Shown one piece after another: positions 46,332-56,328 of a stretch of DNA of 64,000 nucleotides. The position numbers and the translations under genes are program-made. This DNA comes from Silene noctiflora (Eukaryota > Streptophyta > Magnoliopsida > Caryophyllales > Caryophyllaceae). Location: the NCBI GenBank assembly GCA_009801015.1, contig VHZZ01003738.1, positions 21,579-85,578 of the forward strand, read 5' to 3'. Position 1 is the stretch's first letter; each line of letters opens with the position of its first letter. Under the pieces are notes generated by a model. The model was not told the DNA's origin. It saw nothing but the letters and a program-made list of their open reading frames with translations, and made no database searches.

Positions 46332-46443
46332 CACAAATTCTCATTTGTGACGGATAAATCTGTTATTTTAAAGAGATGTGAGATAAAGGGACAAGTAGAA
46401 GAGCCAGTGGAGAGGGGCTATGAGAAGTCTCTTTCAAGAGACG
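46332..46443. mobile_element. Mutator-like MITE, copy 2 (right end worn)
   Basis: It starts CACAAATTCTCATTTGTGAC and shares GAGATAAAGGGACAAGT, a GTGGAGAGGG word and a TCTCTTTCAAGAGAC stretch with the copy at 54493. The right terminus is not recognisable. Confidence 0.55.
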
Positions 46444-47439
46444 TTAGGTGTCTATGGAGTATTTAGTTTGTACTCCGTAATATTTTTTATAAGATAATCT
46501 TATTTTTTTTCTTATAGCTTATTTTGTTTACCTTTTTGACACAACTAAACATTAGTATCATGAGATGACTGTCACCTCTATCACTTCGTCATATTAGTAT
46601 GATAATGTCACTTTCGACCAAGTCTCCATAGATTTATTTTTGGACTCCTTCTCAAAAAGCAAAGATCATTTACTTTTCCAATATGGAATTTGAGTTGCAA
46701 CCCCAACAATATAAAAGTTAATTGTATTTTCTTTGCCATCACCATGTCTAGAATTTTACGTTCCAACATCTTTTTTCGGTAGACACTAGAATCAATCAAG
46801 GATCTCTTAAAGGCTAAATAAAGTTAAAAATTCTAATTTATTTTTTTCGCCATTAAAAGTTAAAATAGATTAAGACAACCTAAGGACGATTTCAAATCTT
46901 TGTGGTCACATATAGCATATGACTAGATAATTTTAGAGTGCTTATTATTTTAGAAATGCATTATGAATACTTTTTATAAGGACCTATTTAAATAAATAGG
47001 CAAATGAAAATGTAAATCAAAACAAAAAATAATTTCTACTTAAGACCGTTTTAATTAAGACTTTTTGCAATCACCTTTTTATTTTATCATTACTTAATCT
47101 ATTATGAGTACAGATGCGTTTTTCAGGGGAGTGCAGATTCTTCACCTATGCCCCCTTTTCTCGAAAATAATTACAATTTTACTTAGCATAAGACCACATA
47201 AATTATGTGGACCTAATAGTTGTTAAGACTTTTTTTTTATCCAATATCATATCACCATACATTTTGTCCAACTAAACTAAACAAATTTTTATTTATAAAA
47301 TTCGATATTTTCACTGTTAGAAAATTTTACGCACTCCATGCATAAAATCCTAAAATCGTCTCATCTGTATGAGTATATCTTAATTTAAAACCGTGTAAAG
47401 TAAGTATTTGTCTTAATGTATTGACGAGACCTGGTCCTC

Positions 47440-47710
47440 TACCAAGCCCTTGAGAGTTTGACAGAGTTAATCAAATCGTCAAACCAAAACATAAGATTCC
47501 TAGTCAACGAAACAGCTAAGAATCTGCCACGTGTCCAGCAGATTCACCTAAACTATGTCCTTTTTCTATGCATCTGACATTGACCTTCAACCGTCTTAGG
47601 ATTCTTCAACTGAACTAACGGATACCTCGAAATCCCCACCCTCACCTACCCCACGTGAACTTCACGCTCCTTTCCCCTCCCCCTTCCACGCGCCCTTCGC
47701 ATTCTTAAAA
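47440..47710. promoter_or_regulatory. GC-richer block with two CACGTG boxes
   Basis: Amid AT-rich DNA this block is richer in C and carries CCACGTGTCC (core at 47528-47533) and CCCACGTGAAC (core at 47652-47657), both G-box/ABRE-like. It lies about 300-560 bases downstream of the minus-strand TATA box at 48111-48120, inside the proposed TPP leader intron. Function is inferred only. Confidence 0.35.
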
Positions 47711-48084
47711 ATGCGTTCAATAAAAAAAATCGTTCTATGATAAATTTGTCTAAAATCACTTGATATCTATCCACCATTCAAATATATTTCGTTCTTTATC
47801 AGAAGAACGAAACAAAATATAAAATAAAATTATAGCGACAAAAAATATTCATCGAAGAATTAATAGAAATAATTGAAGAATAGAAGAATTAATCAAGGAA
47901 TATAAGGAAAAAAAATCAAATTACACAATGCATGTTAAAATGGTTAAAAAGATAATTAAAATTAGAGGTTAATTAACGGAGAAAGAACGTACCTTAAAAG
48001 TCTGAAGAAATGAAAGTGAGGTTTTTGGCAATGGAGAAGAGAGATAATTGTAAAGGAAAGATTATGAAGGAGAGAATGAAGGAA

Positions 48085-48120
48085 GGGGATGAAGAAATGT
48101 AGGAAGGGATGTATTTATAG
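48085..48120 (-). promoter_or_regulatory. TATA box and start region on the minus strand
   Basis: CTATAAATAC reads at 48120-48111 on the minus strand, about 30 bases ahead of a C/T-rich leader of the kind common in plant 5' UTRs. A splice donor follows at the end of that leader (47993/47992). Confidence 0.45.
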
Positions 48121-49173
48121 ATAATTAGGACTTGGGATGGGAGGGAAGATTGTTTAGGATTCTTAATTATTAATTAATTAATTAATTAATAATTAATTTG
48201 TTTAAGGAAATTGTCAAAAAAGATTAAAGTTTTAAGGATAAATTTGTCATTTTTTGATTTGTTTCCATTTATATTTAGGAACATTTAAGTATTATTTTCC
48301 TTTATTTTTGCTATTTTTTATTTTTTGAGTTTATATTTGTGATAAGTTTTTGATTGGTTTCCTTTTTGGTGACTCCCTCCTTTTTTCTTGGAATATAATT
48401 TCGATGAATTTATTTTGTATCAAGACAGATATTAATATAAAGTTCATTTGTTTTTCTTTTTTTTTTGCAAATTATCTTCATATATAAAAATATATAAATA
48501 ATTGGCGTATCGTTTTAAACTGGATTCTAGATATATATTTTGATATAATTGGCCATATATTGTGATTCAAAGAACTTACCTTTGTTTTAATGTCTATCAT
48601 AAATAATTGTCTGCATGCAATATCTAATATTAAATATTAATTTATATGCACGCGGTATCGGAAATCGGATAATTTAATGAATGAGGGGATCGGAAATCGG
48701 ATAATTTTGATGGATTGATCCGAATATCTATAAACCAAATACAGGTTGGGTCGGAAGAAGTCGAGTTTGCAGGTGGTTTAACATCTTTGCTCATACAGTG
48801 ATACTGGTGGTTTGATTTTTGATTCCCCACTCGAAGTCTCGAACCCATTTGGTTTCGGACATCAAACAAGCCATGGAAAAGATTCAAAGATTAATCCAAG
48901 TTTCAAAGAAGGCTTAATCAATCTAAGGCACAAAATACATCCCTGAAACATGCTGAGGTCGGGCGTTAACCTACCCTTCTATGACCCGATACAATATACA
49001 TTAAGCTAGACTCCCACCTAACTAACACCATTTGAGTTACCGAAAAACCTTGCCGGCAAACACATCCCGGAAGTTCAACTGTGTTTACATGTATCTATTC
49101 CCCCACCAGAACTACAGACTTCTACTTACCAAAATCCCACATCCCTCGAAACAAGTTCTTCCATAAATTCAGC
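48121..49173. other. Spacer and J-protein 3' UTR
   Basis: AT-rich DNA up to 48640, including a TTAATTAATTAA run near 48168-48195. A short direct duplication, ATCGGAAATCGGATAAT at 48657 and 48689, follows. The J-protein 3' UTR probably fills the last 250 bases. Confidence 0.4.
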
Positions 49174-50013
49174 TCAAAATCCGGTACTAACTTCAGGACG
49201 CCATTTGCTTGATCCATACTTATTTGATATGCCATTCGTCTCCCTCATCTTTTTCGCTGGTCTCTCCGAAGCACTTGCCCCACGGGATCGAAGTGGAGCG
49301 AGACTTGAAGGTGGTGCGATTTCCACAGCTACAAAGCCAGACTTACATTCTGGGCATCTAAGGACTTGACCAAGATAGTTTCGCATGTATTCATATTTCA
49401 TCTTGCATGCACCACATCCAGTCCAAAACGTCTCACCGTCCATGGCAAACGACTGAGCATTTGCAGATTGTTGCTGGCAACCACCTTTTTGTGTCTTTCG
49501 ACTTTTGTAAGGTTTCCTAGATGTCGGTTTAGCTGTTGGGATCTTCAGATCAACAGGTCTTACAGACGGTTGTGGAACTGGAACTCTAGGATGAGAAGGA
49601 ACCTTCTGGGCTATCTTAACATGGCGTCTTGTATTATAAGCGGATCTCTTGAGTTTATCACTTAAAGTATTGTAAGCATCAGTCACAAAGCGAAAGGCAC
49701 CATCAGCACCGACAAACTTATTTTTATCGGGATGGAGTTGAAGTACTAGCTTTCTATAATTCTTCTTAATAGCCTCGTCATCGGCCATAGGGCTAACTCC
49801 AAGTATTCCATATAAGTCAGGTTCTCCGCCGGATTTATTCTCGGCTGATATGTAAACATCAATGGAAGACAACATCTGTGGAATACCCTCAAGACCAGGA
49901 TACAGAGTTTGAGCCTTGAGAGTGAATTTCTTTGCTCCCATAAAATCTCTATCTGTAAACTTTCTCAAAGCAATGTCCTTCGCTCTCATGGCTTCGTCTT
50001 TATTGCAATCCAT
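49174..50013 (-). CDS. Plant J-domain (DnaJ) protein with FWT zinc-ribbon-like region
   Basis: Type III-like J protein, a co-chaperone that stimulates Hsp70 ATPase activity; plant members are mostly cytosolic or nuclear. The whole 279-residue CDS is one exon. An N-terminal helical segment (MDCNKDEAMRAKDIALRKF) precedes the J domain at about 66-130, with DLYGILGV, the essential HPD at 94-96 and DAYNTLSD. A basic, Pro-rich linker runs from about 135 to 178. The plant-specific block at 195-230 has FWTGCGACKMKYEYMRNY and LRCPECKSGF, with Cys200, Cys203, Cys220 and Cys223 placed like a zinc ribbon. Relatives are often much longer, with a C-terminal DUF3444, which is absent here, so this belongs with the short forms. 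The start is the first ATG after the leader acceptor at 50052-50054. Confidence 0.92.
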   Translation of the reverse strand: MDCNKDEAMRAKDIALRKFTDRDFMGAKKFTLKAQTLYPGLEGIPQMLSSIDVYISAENKSGGEPDLYGILGVSPMADDEAIKKNYRKLVLQLHPDKNKFVGADGAFRFVTDAYNTLSDKLKRSAYNTRRHVKIAQKVPSHPRVPVPQPSVRPVDLKIPTAKPTSRKPYKSRKTQKGGCQQQSANAQSFAMDGETFWTGCGACKMKYEYMRNYLGQVLRCPECKSGFVAVEIAPPSSLAPLRSRGASASERPAKKMRETNGISNKYGSSKWRPEVSTGF

Positions 50014-50051
50014 CTTTTCACTTGTAAAATGGTGATGCAAGAGGAACAAAT

Positions 50052-53000
50052 CTGGAATTCTTTGAAAATAGCACCTAAAAAATGATTGGGAACATTGAAG
50101 TTAGATCAAAGTTCCAAATAATTAATCAGACCAATCTGTTCCCATAATTCAAGAATACATTAGACATACAAGACAGGTGAACAAATAAATGAGCCGAATA
50201 ATATCATTTTGAACGTTAGTGTTGGACAAAAATTCCAGCCACGCCTCACGGAGACACAGAGTAGCTAGTGGAGTCCCAAATCTACTCGGGGAATCAAACA
50301 CGTATATAATTCAACAGGATGGCAGGTACTCAAGCAGAGTCAACAAATAGTACATAAAAGAGCAAGAGTTCTCAACTGAAAACATATATTTCAAGTAACC
50401 ATTCAACAGCATTCGTTAATCAGATAAGAAAAGATAGTTGCAAGATCCAAATGCTAAGGGAAACATGAGTAGTAAAAAAATCCCAAGCATGCTTACATGA
50501 TAAAGAATATCTATACAAAGTTCCACAGTTGATCCAGAAATGAATTTAGACATATCATGTAATTTTTTTCATAGCAATGGATTATATGACGGAATGAAGA
50601 ATATATCCACAACCACAACCCAGCCAGTGCATGGAAAATTTGCCAAATAAGTCATAGCTATAAAGCACCCACCTACGTAGCGCAGAAACTTTATGGTAGT
50701 TATATATGGAGTTCTTGCATATCCTGTTAAGATATATCAATATATCTTATCATGATACTCCATGCAAACAAATCCACCCAAGATAATTAGTTAAAATAAC
50801 TCCGGGATGATAATTTCTTCAACTGTACGCATTTGAGAGGACGAGGGGTGTAGTAAACTAACAGGAAGAACAGAGTACAGATTGAGGGAACAAACAATTG
50901 CAAATTTTTTTTCTATGTGAATTCAGACAAAATGAATGGTAACAGACTCCAGAAAAAGCATGTGGGTATACGAGTATATCAGTCCAAACTGTAACAAATT
51001 ATAACTACATATCAGTACAAACTGTAACAAATTATAACTACTTAACGAGCATGCACAATTCCGGAAATGAGATCAACAATCCTCTTTAACTATAACTAAT
51101 CGGAAACCATGGAGGGAGAGGGAGAGAAGAACGATTCTAATATTAACAAGAATCTTATAAACAGACATGCTCATCATGAATATACACAGCTCCTACAAAG
51201 AGTACATGTTACTCAAGGTGTTTAAGTAATAGCCAATTAAAAAATCTGTGAAGTACAAATGTCGTAACTAAAACAAACAGATTATCACATAAAAGTACTT
51301 TCTAAATACTTCAAAGTTATTACGCAGAAACAGACAGATTATCACATAATGATTTAGGGTTTCTTTAACACTATAGATGTTCACCGATATTCAAACATTT
51401 TTCAATCAAACGGTTAAGACTGTTCAAAAGGGTAAGTTATAGTAGTAGATGGCAATCACGTCATCACGCCAAGTGGGCACATGCCAACACCGCAAGAGCT
51501 ACGTAATCATTGCATAAGTAGAAAAACGCAAATTTGCACCTCCACATTAGATAATATGGGATACTCATTAACTTACAACAGCATATATGACCACTCAGTA
51601 GAAAAATATATGCACAGAAGTTAATTTTTTTCCAACTGAATCTTGTAAAAAAAAAAATGCTGGTATACAGTGAAAACAATTTGATTAACTGTTCATTTTT
51701 GCAAAATGTAGTTCAGTCAGTCATTCTTAGAGATAATTACCCAATGACATCATCTCTAGAAACGTTACTTGCAAGAAACTTGACAAAGAAAAAAAAATTT
51801 AATAGAAGCACGGATACTACTTACACTTCAGTGAACTGAGGCATCAATGATTATTGTTTTTATACTACGTTCCAAAGACTATGATATCTTACTCAGTATG
51901 CAGATCAGTAAAAGGAAAGAGATAAGATTACGTAAATGGTCTATTAAAGAGCAACACCTATTAGTTATTGAAAAAGGTCAACCGGAAGTAAATGTAATAA
52001 GTCTCTTGAAAGACATTCCCGTCAGTAATATATCCAGTCTCTTGGAAGATGTCACTTGGCTAGGACCAACCCACCTAACAAAAATTTAACTACCATACTC
52101 TGAATTAATTAAGAAATATGGGTCAGTCTTGTAATAATTTTATCATTAAGCCTTCCTATATCAGAATTTGAGAAGTAAATAGGCGAGGAGAAACTTTAAC
52201 GGACAGGTTAGATTGTTCAAGTATAGACGACCCTCAAAATAAGAAAAGATGCAAACTGATTCCAAACATGCACACCAAATCAATTCAATATAGAAAGCAC
52301 CAAAAGCCACAAGGTTGTGTCAAAATTAAACTAGCCATTGAAAAACTCTGCCATCAGAAAAACTACATCAGTTCTTTCTTAAAAAAAACATAGCTTGATA
52401 AAGTTGATGATAACATGATGTTCATATAATCAATGAGCTAATCTCAAGTGAGACAGTACTCATGATAACATGGAGTGGATGTTCGAAGTTTGATGTAAGA
52501 AACTCAATCTATAACATTGATTACTCCCCCCTTTTCACGATGAAAGTATCTCACACAAGTTAAGCAACAAGCCTACAACAACACGTTGACACCTAATAAG
52601 CAACAGCATTTGCCATGCAACCTTTGACGTATGCAGGTTTAATAGTTAAGACGAGACGCATTTTGCTCACGTAGAAACGGAAATAGAACTTTTTTTGTTG
52701 ATTCTTTGTCTATTACTAACCATATATGACCACAAACCCGCAGAGAATTAATAAGCCACTAACGACAAAATCATTGATTGTTGGGTTTCAGTTATATCCT
52801 CAGATTCAAGCAGCAATCGATTCATCCTATGAATACCAATTAACAGATTTTCAAAGTTAAATCAGCACAAAGGATTGAAACAAAGACGTACAAAATTAAC
52901 ATGCAGCAACAAAAGATAAAAATGCCCCATATCCCAATTAAATTCCGAGATTCTATCAGTGCATTCCCCATCTATGGTAACAAAATCACTCAACCCTAGA

Positions 53001-53960
53001 CAACAGAGGCATCAGTTACTCAGCCCCGTTTGTCTACAAATCAATTCAGACAACCATTCAATGAACTATAGAGAACATCTTGATTCTACGGGTTGGTATG
53101 AAATCATAGACATTTAGGAAGCCACTTAATGACATGTTAAAACAATGAAAAACAGTGTTAAAGCCTACAGATTAATGAGAACAACTTAGTAAATCCTACG
53201 GATTAATGAGAACAACTTAGTAAAGTAAAGAACAAGTCCAAAATCATTACTAAAACCCATCAATAAATAAGTTCCAAACAAGAGCAAAATAGTCTCGTTG
53301 AGAACCGTCTTAAACTTACAACAAAGTAATCATGACTATCATTCAATAATTCTCATAGCATGGAACGAAAGCTGTCTTAAACTTGAAACGATCTCGAGAT
53401 TTTGTGCAAAAGAAAACAAAAACAAGAAACAAGAAAATGCAAATGCAGATCGTACCACTTCATAGACATGAAAAAAAAATGGAGGGAAAACCCCAACACC
53501 ATTAATACCATGTGACACCATTTCATTCAAAATTAAAACACCATTTTCACAAAAAAGATTCAAACTTTTCGATAATCATAATCATATGAATCAGGGGTTT
53601 TATTAATCCACTAATCAAACTCAACATTTTAACACTCAAACTTCACAAAAACCAAATTAAACCAAAACCCTAGAAATGCATATACATTTTTACAATCAAA
53701 ACACACAAAATTACAGTATCAAAAACAATAAATTCAAACAAAAACATAAAATTAATACCCAAAAAGCAAAATTTACTGTACAACACTAAATTTGAATTGA
53801 ATAACGGCCATAAAATTATATGAAAGTTAATTCTTAGATTATATGAAAATGACAAGATTATACCCAATTTAAGAACTTACCCACAAGTTAAAAAGATGTG
53901 AAGTGAAAGAAGGAATTAACAAAGTGGGGCAAATAGGACTATTGTTCTTCCCTAAATGAA
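50052..53960 (-). other. J-protein leader with a 3.8-kb intron
   Basis: Read on the minus strand, a leader exon near 53960-53881 ends at a donor (GTAAGTTCTT). The acceptor (TTCCAG) is at 50052-50054, 38 bases before the ATG, giving an intron of about 3.83 kb. Inside are two small tandem duplications: ACTGTAACAAATTATAACTA at about 50988 and 51020, and GATTAATGAGAACAACTTAG at 53171 and 53201. No coding gene was seen in it. Confidence 0.5.
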
Positions 53961-54492
53961 TTGTGAAAAGAGGAGTGGTGGGTAAATTGATTAATTTATT
54001 TCCTGGGAGTATTTGTAAACTGCTACACGGGTACTCCCAGGTTAAAAGCGTGTGCTTTTAAAGACTACCCAAAAACAATCACACCCTTTCGATAAGGGGT
54101 GGATTACGATTTACAAGTTATTCTGTTCACTGAACCTGATTCGTTTCTTTTTCAAAATGAAATGGTTGGATAGTGAATTTTTTAGTGTTTACGATAGTTC
54201 GAATTATATCTACGGACTAAAATCCCGCAACCGGTTGACCGTTGTGAGACATACAGACACATCTCGCATTTGTTCGTGTAAACAAATTTTATTGTTACGT
54301 GAAATTGAGACGTTGTTTATAAAAGTTACGTGTTTTATAAGTAAAAGTTACGTGTTTTATAAGTAGATAATACGTCTTCTTCTTCTTCGATTTTGTAGTA
54401 TTTTTTTCCCATTTTGTAGTATTTTTTTCCATATACATTCTCGTAGTATTTTTTTCCCATGATTACGTGCCTTTAAAGACTACCCCAAACAA

Positions 54493-54612
54493 CACAAATT
54501 CTCATTTGTGACGGACAAAATCCGTCATTTTGAAGAGACGTGAGATAAAGGGCAAGTGGAGAGGGATTGTGAGATGTCTCTTTAAAGAGATTGTCACAAG
54601 CAAGACGTTTTG
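54493..54612. mobile_element. Mutator-like MITE, copy 3, with visible empty site
   Basis: Ends are CACAAATTCTCATTTGTGAC and, inverted, CAAAACGTCTTGCTTGTGAC. The flanks CCCAAACAA (54484-54492) and CCAAAACAA (54613-54621) form a 9-bp duplication with one mismatch. The same host sequence without the insert, ACTACCCAAAAACAATCACA, stands at 54063-54082 ahead of repeat copy A. Confidence 0.72.
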
Positions 54613-54977
54613 CCAAAACAATCACACCCCTTCAACAAGCAATAGTCTATCCCACCAGTTGTATTACAACTAATTGCGTAGAATCCAAGCTATGTATTAA
54701 AGTTTTCGAATTTTGTTTTAACGAAATTAAATTATATTGTAAAGTATCTAAACTTACCTCACCCACTTAAACATTAAAGAAAAAAACTTTTAAAAAACTC
54801 AAAAAAGTTACACATAAGCTTGGATAAATGTATAGTGGTTGTACAATACTTAGATATATTAGTACTCCATATTTACCTTCAACAAGGTGTGGATTACGAT
54901 TTACGAGTTGTTTGTTCATTGAATCTGACCGTTTCTTTTTCAAAATGAAAAGGTTGGATAACACATTTTAGTGTTTT

Positions 54978-55105
54978 TTTTAATGACGATGGACCACAAC
55001 CGCTATTTTTTGTGCGCACTGGGGAAAACCCCCAATATAGCGTATAAGTAATAGCCTGCAAACCACGTATACCAGATAAGTCACCCAAGAATGACAAACT
55101 CGAAG
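54978..55105 (-). mobile_element. SINE fragment inside repeat copy B
   Basis: Read on the minus strand it has GGGTGACTTATCTGG, TACGTGGTTTGCAGGCTATT, a GGGGGTTTTCCCCAGTGCGC stretch, and TAGCGGTTGTGGTCC. These are the body and 3' words of a widespread plant tRNA-type SINE. The tRNA-like head is not seen, so it is 5'-truncated. It is absent from copies A and C. Confidence 0.6.
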
Positions 55106-56272
55106 TCTAAAAGACATTTTTTTGGGGTTTACAATGGTTCAGTTTCCATCTGTGGACTACAGTCATGCATCCAGATAACTGTTGTGAGACATAATCTCGC
55201 ACTTGTTCGATTATAACAAATTTAATTATCACGTAATATTGAGACGTTATTTATAAAAGTTACGTGTTTTATAAATAGATGATACATCGTCTTCTTCAAT
55301 TTTGTGGTATTTTTTTCCATGATTACTTTCTTCTAGTACGAGAGGATCATGTACATATAAAGAAAGTAATTTTTTCCTTGGTATTCTCTCCCATTCTTTT
55401 TAAATTTCGTTCTTGATTCCATTAATGTTAGGCTATTTGGTGTGACAATATGGACCACTTATTTAAAATAAAACATTAACATAAATTTATGAAATTACAG
55501 AACATGGAGGATTATTGTTTACCGAAGAGTTGATTTTCTTGAAAACCATCTCACTTCTCCCAATAAATAGTTCGAAATGAAAAGATTGGATAATGCATTT
55601 TTTAGTGTTTAATTACAATGGTTCGGAGTACATTCATGGACTAAAGTTCCGCATCGGGTTTACGATGTAGGACATAATCTCGAATTTGTTCAATTATAAC
55701 AAATTTAATTATCACGTGACATTGAGACGTTGTTTATAAAAGTTCAGCATTTTCTAAGTAGAGGATACATCATCCTTCTTTGATTTTGTCGTATTTTTTT
55801 TTTCCATGATTACTTTCTCGTGGTACGAGAGACTCAAATACATATAGAGAAAGTAATTATTTCTTTAGTATTCTCTCTCAGTCCTTTTAATTTCGCTCTT
55901 GATTCCATTAATGTTGGTTTATTTGGAGTTACTCTATGGACCACTTATTTAAAAAAAACGTGAACATAGAGTTTTTGAAATTACGGACCATGAAGGAGTA
56001 TAGTTAACACTTAACATAGAGTTGATTTTCTTGAAACCGTCTCAGTTCTCACACCAAAATAGGACAATATATCAATCTTTTTCAATATAATTTAATTTGA
56101 GTCGTAATGCTACTCACCTACTGTCGATGAGCAGATCTCTTACAAGAATTTCTATATCACATTTATTCATCAAATAAATATTTTATCCTAAGGTTAAAAT
56201 CAATCCAAATTATAGTAAAAATCCCTTCACTCAACAATAATGAATAGTTAATAATTACACAATGAAACTCAC

Positions 56273-56273
<1 letters not shown>

Positions 56274-56325
<52 letters not shown>
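56274..56325. repeat. 52-base A homopolymer next to the IQD stop codon
   Basis: An uninterrupted A-run on the plus strand, so a T-run in the IQD transcript that begins two bases after the TGA. Its length is likely to vary between individuals and reads. Confidence 0.9.

Positions 56326-56327
<2 letters not shown>

Positions 56328-56328
<1 letters not shown>

Larger units (their letters stand above)
39147..48085 (-). other. Proposed TPP 5' UTR: two leader exons and an 8.5-kb intron
   Basis: Read on the minus strand, a short exon at 39485-39407 has a good acceptor (TTGCAG before 39485) and donor (AACAAG|GTAAGA) and leads by a 260-base intron to the coding exon. Far upstream, a CTATAAATAC box at 48120-48111 is followed by about 90 bases of CT-rich leader and a donor, TTTAAG|GTACGT, after 47993. 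Nothing between 39486 and 47992 codes for protein, so the simplest joining is a very long leader intron. The upstream exon could instead belong to a separate non-coding RNA. Confidence 0.4.
54083..56048. repeat. Degenerate non-coding triplication
   Basis: Three diverged direct copies: A 54083-54480, B 54880-55560 and C 55565-56048. A and B share GGATTACGATTTAC (54101 and 54891). All three share AAAATGAAA or GAAATGAAAAG with GGTTGGATA, GTGAGACAT or GTAGGACAT, and GAGACGTTxTTTATAAAAGTT (54307, 55251, 55724). B and C share long right parts with CTTGATTCCATTAATGTT and ATGGACCACTTATTTAAA. Insertions lengthen the gap between A and B. No coding frame is conserved. Confidence 0.75.
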
